Below, piece after piece: positions 18,009 to 26,346 of a stretch of 64,000 nt of DNA. Below the pieces are notes generated by a model. It was given only the letters and a program-made list of their open reading frames with translations. It had not been told where the DNA came from and ran no database searches. The position numbers and the translations under genes are program-made. Source of the stretch: Proteiniphilum propionicum (GTDB taxonomy: Bacteria; Bacteroidota; Bacteroidia; Bacteroidales; Dysgonomonadaceae); assembly GCF_022267555.1 (NCBI RefSeq), contig NZ_CP073586.1, positions 1,302,001 to 1,366,000 of the forward strand, given 5' to 3'. Positions within the stretch are counted from its first letter, which is position 1. Every line of letters begins with the position of its first letter.

Positions 18009-18879
18009 TGAAAAGTTTCTTTTTTTCCTCGGCGGAAAGACTACTGTATCCCGATTGTTTCAACTTATCTAAAATTGCATCTATTTCTTCCTGTTCGGTA
18101 TGTTTGCGCTTATTGTATTCCCAATCGGTTTCGCGACGGGAACTTTTTACTCTTAAAGTACTCCCCCTCTTCCGTGGTTTGAACAGGTCTACAAACAGGT
18201 CGATTATCCTGCCCATCCAGTGTGTTATATCTTTCCCTTTTTTGTACTGAATGGCAAAAATATACCCGGACAATGCTCCGCCTATATGTGCTACATGTCC
18301 ACCGGGATTGGTAGGACTGCCCAGTGAAATGAAATCAAGTACAAACGCAAAGACAGCAATATATATAATCTTCACCGGCCCAAGAAAAAGAAGATTAACC
18401 TGAACGTCGGGACGATAAAAAGCGGTGCCCATAACAATTGCCATCACTGCCGCCGATGCTCCAATCATCCATCCCCTGCCCATGTCAAGGTAATATGGAA
18501 TTGTATTAAAGGCTGCTACATAGAGCAAGGCGCCCGCCAGTCCTCCCAGCACATACAGGCTGCCTAATGTCCTTCCGGAGAAATACTGCTGGAAAATATG
18601 ACCGAACCAGTATAACCATAGCATATTAAACAGGAGATGAAGAAACCCTTCATGAACGAACATATAGGTTATGGGTGTCCAGAACCTGTTTAGCAGTAAA
18701 GGTATATGAGATGGTATTCCCAGAAACGTAATAAGGTCTATGGCGTAAACATTGAATAATGTAAAAACCACGTGGAATATTTTTATAACTACAAAAACAA
18801 GAACGTTGATGAAGATCAGCCTTGTCATCACACTACCTGTTTTGTATTTATATTTCAGCGTATCAATAAAATCTGCCAT
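17992..18879 (-). CDS. Rhomboid-family intramembrane serine protease (second of a pair)
   Basis: A 295-aa protein with six or seven hydrophobic segments (within residues 15-225) and a soluble basic tail. Rhomboid signatures are the HEGFLHLLFNMLWLYWFG block (HxxxN helix), the catalytic Ser region MIGASAAVMAIVMG (GxSx, Ala in place of the usual Gly after Ser) and the partner HVAHIGGALSGYIFA with catalytic His. The C-terminal 70 residues (SLRVKSSRRETDWEYNKRK onward) resemble the DUF6576-type tail often seen on Bacteroidota rhomboids. It overlaps the preceding rhomboid gene by 17 bp and the following EEP gene by 17 bp. Confidence 0.9.
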   Translation of the reverse strand: MADFIDTLKYKYKTGSVMTRLIFINVLVFVVIKIFHVVFTLFNVYAIDLITFLGIPSHIPLLLNRFWTPITYMFVHEGFLHLLFNMLWLYWFGHIFQQYFSGRTLGSLYVLGGLAGALLYVAAFNTIPYYLDMGRGWMIGASAAVMAIVMGTAFYRPDVQVNLLFLGPVKIIYIAVFAFVLDFISLGSPTNPGGHVAHIGGALSGYIFAIQYKKGKDITHWMGRIIDLFVDLFKPRKRGSTLRVKSSRRETDWEYNKRKHTEQEEIDAILDKLKQSGYSSLSAEEKKKLFNASKK

Positions 18880-19540
18880 GTCTCTTGTCCGTTTTTCTCC
18901 AATATAATATCATGAAAATTCCGAAAAGCATTCCTCCCAGATGGGCAAAATGAGCAACATTGTCGCCACTGCGGTTGGCTACACCAAAGAATAGCTCCAG
19001 CAGGCCGTAACCGATAACAAACCACTTGGCTTTTATGGGAAATGGAAAAGGGATAATAAAAAGCTGAGCATTTGGGAATAGCATACCGAATGCAAGCAGA
19101 ATACCGAAAACGGCTCCCGATGCACCTACAGTAACACTATTCACCAGTGAAAACATCTCCTGTGGTAATATTGCCTGAATCCGAAAGTAAATGATCAGCA
19201 TCTGAACTAGTCCTGCACCAATTCCTGTAACCAGGTAGTAAGCGATGAACCGCCTTGAACCCCACACTTGTTCCAGTGTTCGTCCAAACATGAAGACTGC
19301 AAACATGTTGAAGAATACATGCGAGAAAGAATAGGGATCGTGCAGGAACATATAGGTGACAAGCTGATAGATACGGAAATGTTCCGAACCAATAAAATGT
19401 AGCCCGAACTTATTTGAGAGGTCTATACCTGTTCTTTGCAACAACACAAACTGAGCCAACCATACGATTCCGTTTATGATAATGATGTTTTTAGTAACTA
19501 CAGGAAGTATTCCTGCAAAGCTATTTCTTGAATTATTCAT
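18863..19540 (-). CDS. Rhomboid-family intramembrane serine protease (first of a pair)
   Basis: A 225-aa integral membrane protease. The conserved core is HVFFNMFAVFMFGRTLE (HxxFN), the Ser nucleophile is in VTVGASGAVFGILLAFG (GASG) and the catalytic His is in NVAHFAHLGGMLFGI. The tail is short and basic, unlike the partner gene. It is the first gene of a three-gene unit with the second rhomboid and the EEP protein. A TATTTTTG box on the minus strand at 19564-19571 is a possible -7 promoter element, though its -33 partner is weak. It is divergent from HU. Confidence 0.92.
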   Translation of the reverse strand: MNNSRNSFAGILPVVTKNIIIINGIVWLAQFVLLQRTGIDLSNKFGLHFIGSEHFRIYQLVTYMFLHDPYSFSHVFFNMFAVFMFGRTLEQVWGSRRFIAYYLVTGIGAGLVQMLIIYFRIQAILPQEMFSLVNSVTVGASGAVFGILLAFGMLFPNAQLFIIPFPFPIKAKWFVIGYGLLELFFGVANRSGDNVAHFAHLGGMLFGIFMILYWRKTDKRHGRFY

Positions 19541-19653
19541 CTTAGTAAAATACTGTTGTGGCGCAAAAATACGTATTATTTTGTTTGAATTGTGGTTTTT
19601 TACCTCACAAAAGATGTTTTTTTATTAAAATCAAATACTTTTTACCTATTTTC

Positions 19654-19684
19654 TTGATTGTTTTCGATTTATAACTTATATTTG
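19654..19684 (+). promoter_or_regulatory. Bacteroidota-type promoter of the HU gene
   Basis: The -7 box TATATTTG at 19677-19684 matches TAnnTTTG, and a TTG element about 20 bp upstream (19654-19656) fits the -33 position. It lies about 62 bp before the HU start. Confidence 0.75.
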
Positions 19685-19745
19685 ACGCCAAAATAAGGCT
19701 CAGCCTTGATTTAAAGTATGTTTAATTTTTTTATTTACGTTTTTT

Positions 19746-20012
19746 ATGAACAAATCAGAACTAATTAGCGCTATCGCTGAAAAATCAGGCCTTAGCAAAG
19801 TGGATTCCAAGAAAGCATTGGATGCAACACTTGAAACAATTTCTGAAGAAGTAAAAGCAGGTGGAAAAGTTGTATTGGTTGGATTTGGTACATTCTCGGT
19901 TTCGGAAAGAAGCGCCAGAAAAGGTATCAATCCTCGTACGAAAAAACCAATCGACATTCCGGCAAAGAAGACAGCCAAATTTAAAGCGGGCTCAGAACTG
20001 TCAAATCTCTGA
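19746..20012 (+). CDS. HU family DNA-binding protein
   Basis: An 88-aa histone-like protein of standard length. It opens MNKSELISAIAEKSGLSKVDSKKALDA and holds the beta-arm region VVLVGFGTFSVSERSARKGINPRT, with the Pro at the arm tip (NPRTKKPIDIPA). It bends DNA and compacts the nucleoid, and it is also the type of host factor that many tyrosine recombinases of integrative elements need. It is monocistronic, with its own promoter and terminator, and lies directly upstream of the tRNA-Lys where the island starts. Confidence 0.96.
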   Translation: MNKSELISAIAEKSGLSKVDSKKALDATLETISEEVKAGGKVVLVGFGTFSVSERSARKGINPRTKKPIDIPAKKTAKFKAGSELSNL

Positions 20013-20033
20013 TAACTTGCAAGTGGAATAAAA

Positions 20034-20066
20034 GAGGAGCAAATTGTATAAGTTTGTTCCTTTTTT
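20034..20066 (+). terminator. Terminator after HU
   Basis: An 8-9-bp stem (AGGAGCAAA paired with TTTGTTCCT, with one G-T pair) and about 10-nt loop is followed by a run of T, about 25 bp after the HU stop. Confidence 0.75.
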
Positions 20067-20257
20067 GATTTATGGTACCTGTTAATCAATAATTCCATAT
20101 TTGAACTCTGATCTATTTTTTCTTCGCCGCTACATAATTGTTATGAATTTACCTTCTCTGCTTCGCGTAACGTAAAAATTGCTCGTTTAGGAATAATACA
20201 ATCTTGATTGGATTATGCTCATCCGGCTTAACAAAATAGTCAATTTCTTGCTGCATA

Positions 20258-20290
20258 TTGCTTTTAAAATAAAAAAAATCTGTACCTTTG
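20258..20290 (+). promoter_or_regulatory. Promoter of tRNA-Lys
   Basis: The -7 box TACCTTTG is at 20283-20290 and a TTG at 20258-20260 lies 22 bp upstream. The predicted start falls just before the tRNA. The 230 bp between the HU terminator and this promoter show no supportable gene. Confidence 0.7.
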
Positions 20291-20304
20291 TGCCTCTTAA
20301 AAAT

Positions 20305-20377
20305 GACTCCGTAGCTCAGTTGGTAGAGCAATTGACTCTTAATCAATGGGTCGAGGGTTCGAGCCCCTCCGGGGTCA
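20305..20377 (+). tRNA. tRNA-Lys (anticodon CTT)
   Basis: The cloverleaf folds by eye. The acceptor arms are at 20305-20311 and 20370-20376. The D arm contains AGCTCAGTTGGTAGAGC. The anticodon stem ATTGA/TCAAT has loop CTCTTAA, giving anticodon CTT. The T arm is GGGTTCGAGCCC. The discriminator is A at 20377 and CCA is not encoded. It marks the left border of the genomic island. Confidence 0.97.
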
Positions 20378-20387
20378 CTTCATTATC

Positions 20388-20421
20388 AAGCACTTACCGA
20401 ATAAAACGGTAGGTGCTTTTT
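20388..20421 (+). terminator. Terminator downstream of tRNA-Lys
   Basis: A 12-bp stem (20388-20399 with 20407-20418, one G-T pair) and a 7-nt loop are followed by T residues, 10 nt after the tRNA. Confidence 0.85.
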
Positions 20422-20426
20422 CGTTG

Positions 20427-20445
20427 GGTCATACATAGGTCATAC
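20427..20445 (+). repeat. Tandem GGTCATAC boxes beside the tRNA (possible integrase arm sites)
   Basis: GGTCATAC occurs at 20427-20434 and again at 20438-20445, an 11-bp period. Closely spaced short direct repeats immediately beside an attachment tRNA are typical of arm-type binding sites of tyrosine recombinases. The assignment is inference; no second tRNA 3'-end copy was found in the window. Confidence 0.4.
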
Positions 20446-21031
20446 AAATTGATTATAATATCAAGATATATCGCAATACAAACCACACTGTAAGGAGTAT
20501 TCAATTCTAAAACGATGCTGTTTATCCTAGATCTTGAAAACCAATTATTCTCCATTTGGTAACAAATAGTTGTATAACTACCTGTACCAACAGTTACCAA
20601 TTTGTTACCAACACTTTCGGCAATCGGTTTGCTTCATAATCTCCTTAGAACGACAAGACAATCAATACGATAACATTACACAACAAATCACCCAATTGAA
20701 TATCTTTCCAACTATCCACCCTCTAAACCCAATTATGTCCTAAAATTTCTGTTACCTATCCAACTCATTTATTCAATACTCAAACTCCAGGCCCCTCTCT
20801 CATCCCCTACAAAATCAGCATGATACTCTCTTTTGTCTTTTTTATTGTTACTTTTGTACCATTGTCGGCTAACCCGTTCAATCTTATAAGCTATTACTTT
20901 CAATGAAATCTAATTAGGGACACCGGCAATAATCGGGTATTAGAGGTGCCCAATTGTTCTCTTGATAAACCATTCGGCACTACCAGGAGCCTTGAAAAGG
21001 ATGTAAGTTTTACAGCGTTTTCAAGTCATGA
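20446..21031. other. Gene-free leader of the island with GGTAAC boxes and a promoter
   Basis: No convincing gene is present. GGTAAC boxes occur at 20558-20563 (direct) and 20593-20598 and 20604-20609 (inverted), the same box as in the repeat cluster at 24841-24968. A TACTTTTG -7 box is at 20849-20856, and a leader of about 175 nt follows before the gene at 21032. The leader contains a possible GTGCC/GGCAC stem. Confidence 0.5.
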
Positions 21032-22666
21032 ATGATTCTTTCAATTAGTTTTGATAAGAATGTCAGGTATTTTGTTGCGCATGAGATCTCTGATGAAGAT
21101 CCATTGCTGTTGGCGTTTAATTCAATCAGTGCAACCATGAGAGCGAAAGAAAAGCTTGAATTCAACAGAAGAGAATTCGATTATTTCGATCACGTTAGAA
21201 AATCTATCTACGATCTCTACCCCCTGAGAACCGATAAACGAAAAACCAAAGACTATTTCAGCAAGTATCTGTACGCCGATGCCAGATATCGGAAGAAGAT
21301 CAAAACCAACAACGGTACCCACGAAACCGTAAGTTTCCATGAGAACAAGGATGAGGTCGATCACTTGATTGCCTACAGGGTCCGGAAGGAAATACAAAAC
21401 GCGATATGTGACGATAAAACTTTTCTTTATGCCTACAACATCATCGAGCGCGATCACAATCCATACGACGAAGATCAAAAAGGCAAAACGGTGAAGCTGA
21501 AATCTGAAACATTAGCCTCATCTGAAGAGATTGAAGGTGAGTGCGCCCGCTACAAAGAGGATTATCCAAAGAACAACCTGGGCGATTATCTGCTCGATGA
21601 TACAAATTTTGAATTTTACAACGAACGAATAAATGATTTCATAGTTGATGAGGAGTGGTGGCTTTTTGTTTTCAACAAAGCCTATGAGATCTTCGATCGA
21701 TTACGCGTCCTGGCTTACGATCCCTTTAAAGCACATTACCTTGCAAACAACATCTATTTTGGGGACATGCTAATGGAAGAAACCATCCTCGACCTCCTGC
21801 TCATGCTGATCAACAACTACAACTATGATCTGACACCGGTACAGAAGAAGAAACTCAAAATGCTTGCAATAAGCATAGAACAATATCGTAATGAGCAATT
21901 TCTTGTGATTGAGAATAAGTATCTCGAAATCATTCCCTCTCTCAACCTCAATGAGGTAAAATGGATGAAAGCAACCAAGCAGTTCAATCATCATCTCATC
22001 ACACATTGGGTGACCCACCCCGATTTCACGCATGATCAGCAATTGCAGATCCTCAATCTGATTGAAGATAAATACCTCATCGAAAAGCAGCGTCATCCCG
22101 ATCTCTTTTATTACGATTTATCCGGATGTTTCACTCAGCTACGGCAGCGCTTGATATGCGATGATGACAACAGCGACAATTCCGATGCACAAGCTGCATC
22201 CAACCCACCAAAAAAACATCTAACCATGAAACAAACCATCGCGGAACAGAGCACGGTGATAGATGATTTTAAAATCTATATCGCCAAACTCACCGAGATA
22301 ATCAGACAAAAGGATGAAGAACTGCGGTTGCTTGCAGTCAAACACGATACCGAGATCGAGAACATGAAGATTCTCCTCAACGATCATACAGAGAACTACA
22401 ACCGCAAAGGGCTGACTCTTGCTCAGATGATTCTCGTATTCTATTACATGCTGAATGAGCTGGGCGTCAACTTCAACAATTCACTCAAAGTGCAATGGGC
22501 CCGTTTCATGGTGAAAGTCACAGGCAAGCATATTCAAAATATCAAAACGGAACTCAATATCGACTTCGAAAGCACAAAAACCAAAAAGAATCTCAAGATT
22601 GTGGGCGATCTTTTCCGGGAATTGCTCCCTAAAATCACAGCAAAAATAGAAAATGATAGTATATAA
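21032..22666 (+). CDS. Hypothetical helical protein of a mobile element
   Basis: A 544-aa protein I do not recognise by name. It is polar, predicted mostly helical and without signal peptide or transmembrane segments. A coiled-coil stretch (about residues 395-435, with IDDFKIYIAKLTEIIRQKDEELRLL) precedes a compact C-terminal part (about 455-540) with GLTLAQMILVFYYML and VKWARF-like VQWARFMVKVTGKHIQNI. That part resembles C-terminal helical modules seen in other Bacteroidales element proteins of unknown role. It is the first gene of a plus-strand module followed by two DNA-binding proteins, a RepA-like ATPase and a Toprim-like protein. A regulatory or replication-accessory role is plausible but unproven. 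Codon use is C-rich compared with the flanking chromosome. Confidence 0.75.
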   Translation: MILSISFDKNVRYFVAHEISDEDPLLLAFNSISATMRAKEKLEFNRREFDYFDHVRKSIYDLYPLRTDKRKTKDYFSKYLYADARYRKKIKTNNGTHETVSFHENKDEVDHLIAYRVRKEIQNAICDDKTFLYAYNIIERDHNPYDEDQKGKTVKLKSETLASSEEIEGECARYKEDYPKNNLGDYLLDDTNFEFYNERINDFIVDEEWWLFVFNKAYEIFDRLRVLAYDPFKAHYLANNIYFGDMLMEETILDLLLMLINNYNYDLTPVQKKKLKMLAISIEQYRNEQFLVIENKYLEIIPSLNLNEVKWMKATKQFNHHLITHWVTHPDFTHDQQLQILNLIEDKYLIEKQRHPDLFYYDLSGCFTQLRQRLICDDDNSDNSDAQAASNPPKKHLTMKQTIAEQSTVIDDFKIYIAKLTEIIRQKDEELRLLAVKHDTEIENMKILLNDHTENYNRKGLTLAQMILVFYYMLNELGVNFNNSLKVQWARFMVKVTGKHIQNIKTELNIDFESTKTKKNLKIVGDLFRELLPKITAKIENDSI

Positions 22667-22723
22667 CATTATTTAACGCAATTGGTAGTGACACTATTAC
22701 ACTACTTTTCCCACTACCACCCA

Positions 22724-22774
22724 ATTTTTGCCTTTTATATTTGCACCACTGTCTCACTGTCGAGTCAGTGGTGC
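22724..22774 (+). promoter_or_regulatory. Promoter and 5' hairpin of the replication-like module
   Basis: The -7 box TATATTTG is at 22736-22743, with TTTTTG upstream in -33 position. A 9-bp perfect stem (22743-22751 with 22766-22774, 14-nt loop) begins at the box and would partly fall in the leader of the gene at 22821. T-rich sequence follows, so the hairpin could also be a terminator for the upstream gene. Confidence 0.6.
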
Positions 22775-22820
22775 TCTTTTCTATTGGCACGGATGATCAC
22801 CTATATGCTTTTTTGAAACC

Positions 22821-23162
22821 ATGGAAGAAAAGACGATTACCTTCAATGAGATCCCCGAGGCGATGAGCTATCTCATCGGGAAGATGAACGACCTGGAAGA
22901 GCTGATCAGAACTTCGGCCGACACGCAACCCGACCCGAATGCCTGGTTCAACATCGAAGAACTATGCGAATACCTGCCCGACCGGCCGGCTAGACAAACG
23001 GTCTACGGATGGGTCTTCCAGAAGAAGATCCCCTATCACAAGAAAGGAAAAAAGCTGCAGTTTTTGAAATGTGAGATCGATGAGTGGCTGCATACCGATG
23101 AAAAGCAGCAGGAATCAATTGAGTATCCTCCTATTCGATTTAACAAACGCAGATTGTCATGA
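22821..23162 (+). CDS. Helix-turn-helix DNA-binding protein (excisionase/MerR-like fold)
   Basis: A 113-aa protein. A short N-terminal helix (about 1-35) leads into a winged-helix domain (about 40-95) with WFNIEELCEYLPDRPARQTVYGWV and PYHKKGKKLQFLKCEIDEWL, the pattern of HTH_17 proteins that act as excisionase/recombination directionality factors or repressors in Bacteroidota elements. The stop overlaps the next gene's start (4-bp overlap), so the pair is translationally coupled. Its promoter carries a 5' hairpin. Confidence 0.88.
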   Translation: MEEKTITFNEIPEAMSYLIGKMNDLEELIRTSADTQPDPNAWFNIEELCEYLPDRPARQTVYGWVFQKKIPYHKKGKKLQFLKCEIDEWLHTDEKQQESIEYPPIRFNKRRLS

Positions 23163-23398
23163 ACGAGATCAAACATTACGCCGTACTCTATGAGTGGGCC
23201 GACTGGGTCGATTCACAGGATGTGATGCAGAAGCTCCACATCTCCGTACGTACTTTGCAGTACTGGCGGACCAATCGGCTATTGCCCTATTCCCGCATCA
23301 GGGGGAAAATCTACTATCGAAAATCCGACATTCTCACCATTTTGCAGAAAAACTATAATGGTACAAGGAAATCTTTGTTGCCGGAGGTCAATGATTGA
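23159..23398 (+). CDS. Small helix-turn-helix DNA-binding protein
   Basis: A 79-aa protein with one HTH_17-type domain: VDSQDVMQKLHISVRTLQYWRTNRLLPYSRIRGKIYYRKSDI is the canonical helix-turn-helix plus wing (about residues 18-60). It overlaps the preceding gene by 4 bp and precedes the RepA-like ATPase by about 30 bp. Such pairs of small HTH genes before a replication ATPase are common in Bacteroidales mobilisable elements. It is probably an excisionase or a copy-control/repressor protein. Confidence 0.85.
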   Translation: MNEIKHYAVLYEWADWVDSQDVMQKLHISVRTLQYWRTNRLLPYSRIRGKIYYRKSDILTILQKNYNGTRKSLLPEVND

Positions 23399-23430
23399 TT
23401 GAATTTCGATGAATCAACTATAACAGCACC

Positions 23431-24684
23431 ATGGAATCGAACAGTCTCTCTTCCGATGCAACGCAACCGGAAGATCTCCTGGATATTGACATCGAACAAT
23501 TCAGGGGCAATAATTTCATAACGCTGTTGGAGGCTGATCTGAACGACAACCTCCGACAGCTTAAAGCAACACTCCCGGCCGGTCTTCTCGAGGTCAAGAC
23601 CGCGAACAACTGGATCGAACAGGCTTCCAAAAGACCAATCCCCAGGATGCTTTTCAGCGAGTTCTGGTACGAGCAGGAGCTCTGCATCCTCTTTGCCGAT
23701 ACCAACGTGGGCAAGACGATCCTGGCGGTGCAGATCGCTGATAGCATCTCCTGCGGACGTTCCATCCCGGGATTCAAACTGGAAACTATGGCGCAGAAAG
23801 TGATCTATTGTGATTTCGAACTGAACGACAAACAGTTCCAGGGTAGGTACTCCCACAATTATGGAGAATCTTATGTTTTCAGCGACAACTTTCTCAGGGT
23901 GGAGATCAACCCGGATGCTGTCTTTCCTGAGGATGCTTCTTTCGAGCTTTCCCTCAGCAACGCGATAGAAAGTGTGATTATCGAAACCGGTGCCAAGATC
24001 TTGATCATCGACAACATCACTTACCTCCGCCATGAGAACGAGAGGGCAAAGGATGCGCTGCCGCTGATGAAACACCTGAAAATGTTGAAGAATAAGTACA
24101 ACCTCTCCCTCCTGGTGCTGGCGCACACACCCAAGCGTGATCTTACAAAGCCGCTTACCCGGAACGACCTGCAGGGGAGCAAGGTGCTGATGAATTTCTG
24201 CGACAGCAGCTTCGCGATAGGAGAGAGCTCTTCCGATAGCTCTTTCCGTTACATCAAGATGATCAAGGTCCGCTCCACCGAGCACATTTACGACAGCTAC
24301 AACATCATCGTCTGCCAGATCACCAAACCGGACAATTTCCTTCACTTTAACTTCCTGCATCTCGACAGTGAGTACAAGCATCTCAAAACGGTGACGGAAC
24401 GAGACAGGGAGATACTGGAAGAGGAGGTCCGCAGATGCATCGTTGAGCAACCCTCCATCTCCGCTTACGCAATCGCCAAGCGACTCTGCTCGGAGGAGAA
24501 AAAATTCAATAGCTTCAAGATCAAAATCCTTCGCATCTACAAGAAGATCATCCAGGATATCAAAGTCGATGATTATGTAGATTCCCGTCAGCTAGAACTT
24601 TTCAAATCCGAAGATTATAACCGGTTGAATGGGTATGAAGATTTCCCGACCTGTACCAATCCGGAAAAGTTACTCCCAACCTGA
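23431..24684 (+). CDS. AAA/RecA-like ATPase, RepA-type replication helicase
   Basis: A 417-aa RecA-fold ATPase of the hexameric RepA/DnaB-like group used by mobile elements. Walker A is ADTNVGKTI (about residues 90-98; TN in place of the usual GG), Walker B is AKILIIDNITYL (about 190-201) and the sensor-like region is LLVLAHTPKRD. The C-terminal third carries a small winged-helix-like segment (ERDREILEEEVRRCIVEQPSISAYAIAKRL). It would unwind DNA at the element's origin. The stop codon falls inside the first unit of a 62-bp tandem repeat, and a GGTAAC-box cluster follows, consistent with an origin next to the gene. Confidence 0.85.
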   Translation: MESNSLSSDATQPEDLLDIDIEQFRGNNFITLLEADLNDNLRQLKATLPAGLLEVKTANNWIEQASKRPIPRMLFSEFWYEQELCILFADTNVGKTILAVQIADSISCGRSIPGFKLETMAQKVIYCDFELNDKQFQGRYSHNYGESYVFSDNFLRVEINPDAVFPEDASFELSLSNAIESVIIETGAKILIIDNITYLRHENERAKDALPLMKHLKMLKNKYNLSLLVLAHTPKRDLTKPLTRNDLQGSKVLMNFCDSSFAIGESSSDSSFRYIKMIKVRSTEHIYDSYNIIVCQITKPDNFLHFNFLHLDSEYKHLKTVTERDREILEEEVRRCIVEQPSISAYAIAKRLCSEEKKFNSFKIKILRIYKKIIQDIKVDDYVDSRQLELFKSEDYNRLNGYEDFPTCTNPEKLLPT

Positions 24685-24824
24685 CTCTATTCGTTCCGAA
24701 CACACCTCGAAGCAATGAAGAATAAACCTCCACCCCCAGCCTCTGGCTCTTTTCGTTCCGAAAACAACTTGAAGAAACGAAAACAAAACCTCCACATCCA
24801 GCCTCTGACTCTGATCCTGCTGAG
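24681..24824 (+). repeat. 62-bp imperfect tandem repeat (about 2.3 copies)
   Basis: Unit 1 is 24681-24742, unit 2 is 24743-24804 and a partial third begins at 24805. Each unit starts CTGRCTCT, contains TTCGTTCCGAA (a near-palindromic core) and ends CCTCCACMYCCAGCCT. It begins over the stop codon of the RepA-like gene and runs into the GGTAAC cluster. Confidence 0.8.
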
Positions 24825-24840
24825 CCCCAAGGTTCAGAAT

Positions 24841-24968
24841 GGTAACAAAGTTGGTAACACTGGTAACATCGGTAACCCTCCTATATATATGTTCCTTTGT
24901 TACCAATCTCTGTAACTATTAGAATATCAATCATAAAGGTGTAAATATATTGGTAACACCTTGTTACC
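24841..24968. repeat. GGTAAC iteron-like cluster, candidate replication origin
   Basis: Seven GGTAAC boxes lie in 128 bp. Direct copies start at 24841, 24853, 24862 and 24871 (spacings 12, 9 and 9). An inverted copy is at 24899, a direct copy at 24952 and an inverted copy at 24963. The stretch between them is AT-rich (CCTATATATATG). It sits between the RepA-like and Toprim-like genes, as origins often do in replication modules. Confidence 0.55.
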
Positions 24969-24991
24969 AATCACCAAATATTCCCGGGATT

Positions 24992-26173
24992 ATGTTCAAA
25001 CCTCCTTACCTCCAGAAGTACGCCGGCAAATCCACCCGCTTCACCTGTCCCGGTTGCAAGACACCTTACAGTTTCACCCGCTACCTCGACGGGGAGACGC
25101 TTCAACCCATCCACGCCACCGTCGGCAGATGCAACCGTGAGATCAAATGCGGTTACCATTATACACCCCGGCAATATTTCTCAGATCTCAAACGTCAGGA
25201 TCCTCACTTCTCAATTACACAACACCATGGATCTCCTCATTGGGATCTCCATTCACCAGTCTTACATAACCATGGTGATGCTAATTGGAATCCAAATGCC
25301 TCATCACACCCTGCACCACCGCAAACCATTTCAGATACCATCACGTCACCCTCAAATTTATCTCAACATCAGAAACAGGTACCCAAGATCTCCAATCATC
25401 TTACCACAAATCAGAAAGAACCAACCGGTCCCCATCTCTTACACACCTACCTCGAACCCAGTGAACAATTTTCTGTACCTCAACCCAACCAACCAGTGAA
25501 ACCTCCCGACTTTATTCCCCACAAATACCTGAAACGTTCCCTCTCCCTCAACTCAAACTTCGTACGGTTCCTCAGCAAACATTTCTCCGATCTGCAAATT
25601 GCTGAAGCGGCCAACAACTATCTGTTGGGTGCCACGAGAAACGGGGAAGTAATTTTTTGGCAAATCGATATCAATGGAAAGGTCCGTACCGGTAAGATCA
25701 TGCAGTATAACTCACAAACCGGCAGACGTATAAAAACCGGATATGGTGGAATCAACTGGGTGCATCACAAGCTGAAGAAATCCAATCCCTCATTCTCCGA
25801 CTTCAACCTCTCACAGTGCTATTTTGGCGAGCACCTCCTGCGTCTCTACCCGGACAAGCCGATAGCAATCGTTGAGGCAGAGAAAACCGCGGTAATAGCA
25901 AGTATGATCTACCACAACTACAATTGGCTCGCAGCCGGAAACCTCAACGGTCTCAATGTAGAAAAGTCAAGAGTGCTCCAAAATAAAACCGTCATCCTCT
26001 ATCCCGACGTCGGCTGTTACGACCGGTGGCTCAAGAAAGCCGAACAGATCAACCTGGAACTCTCCCTTCACCTCATCGTATCCGACTTCCTGGAGAATTT
26101 CGCAAACCCCCAACAAACCCACCTCGGCTACGACATTGCTGATTACATTATTGAAAAAAAAAAGATCAATTAA
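24992..26173 (+). CDS. Zinc-ribbon/Toprim-like protein (DUF6371-type), primase-like
   Basis: The ATG at 24992 (MFKPPYLQKYAGKSTRF) is preferred to a TTG at 24950, which would place coding sequence over the GGTAAC boxes. The product is about 393 aa. The N-terminus has a zinc-ribbon: FTCPGCKTPYSF, then GRCNREIKCGYHYTP (four Cys). A low-complexity His/Pro/Asn/Gln-rich linker spans about residues 75-175. The C-terminal part is Toprim-like: PIAIVEAEKTAVIASM (Glu), then KTVILYPDVGCYDRW with Asp, and a terminal YDIADYII. The layout (zinc ribbon, linker, Toprim) is that of a DnaG-like accessory primase on mobile elements. It follows the RepA-like gene. Confidence 0.8.
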   Translation: MFKPPYLQKYAGKSTRFTCPGCKTPYSFTRYLDGETLQPIHATVGRCNREIKCGYHYTPRQYFSDLKRQDPHFSITQHHGSPHWDLHSPVLHNHGDANWNPNASSHPAPPQTISDTITSPSNLSQHQKQVPKISNHLTTNQKEPTGPHLLHTYLEPSEQFSVPQPNQPVKPPDFIPHKYLKRSLSLNSNFVRFLSKHFSDLQIAEAANNYLLGATRNGEVIFWQIDINGKVRTGKIMQYNSQTGRRIKTGYGGINWVHHKLKKSNPSFSDFNLSQCYFGEHLLRLYPDKPIAIVEAEKTAVIASMIYHNYNWLAAGNLNGLNVEKSRVLQNKTVILYPDVGCYDRWLKKAEQINLELSLHLIVSDFLENFANPQQTHLGYDIADYIIEKKKIN

Positions 26174-26346
26174 ATAGAATAGTTGTAGTTATAGAACAAC
26201 TTTTCAGAAATATTCTAAAAACCTGGAATATCATAGGTGATGAAAATACCCTCTTGTTTCATGTTCCAATTTCAATCAGCTATGTTCAGAAAATTCAATC
26301 TTTATTTTAAAATGCTCGGTGTCAGGTCAAATCTGAATTATAACAA

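Noticed and set aside
20149-20346. A 65-codon minus-strand frame ending in MQQEIDYFVKPDEH...
   Set aside because: It runs through the tRNA-Lys gene and its promoter. A shorter start would avoid this but gives only 35 codons with no known family.
20305-20377. Duplicate of the tRNA-Lys 3' end as right attachment site of the island
   Set aside because: I looked for the T-arm/acceptor sequence (GGTTCGAGCCCCTCC) downstream to 64 kb and did not see a second copy, so no attL/attR pair can be claimed.
24715-24915. A 66-codon plus-strand frame after the RepA-like gene
   Set aside because: It is made entirely of the 62-bp tandem repeat and the GGTAAC boxes, so its sequence is explained by those repeats.
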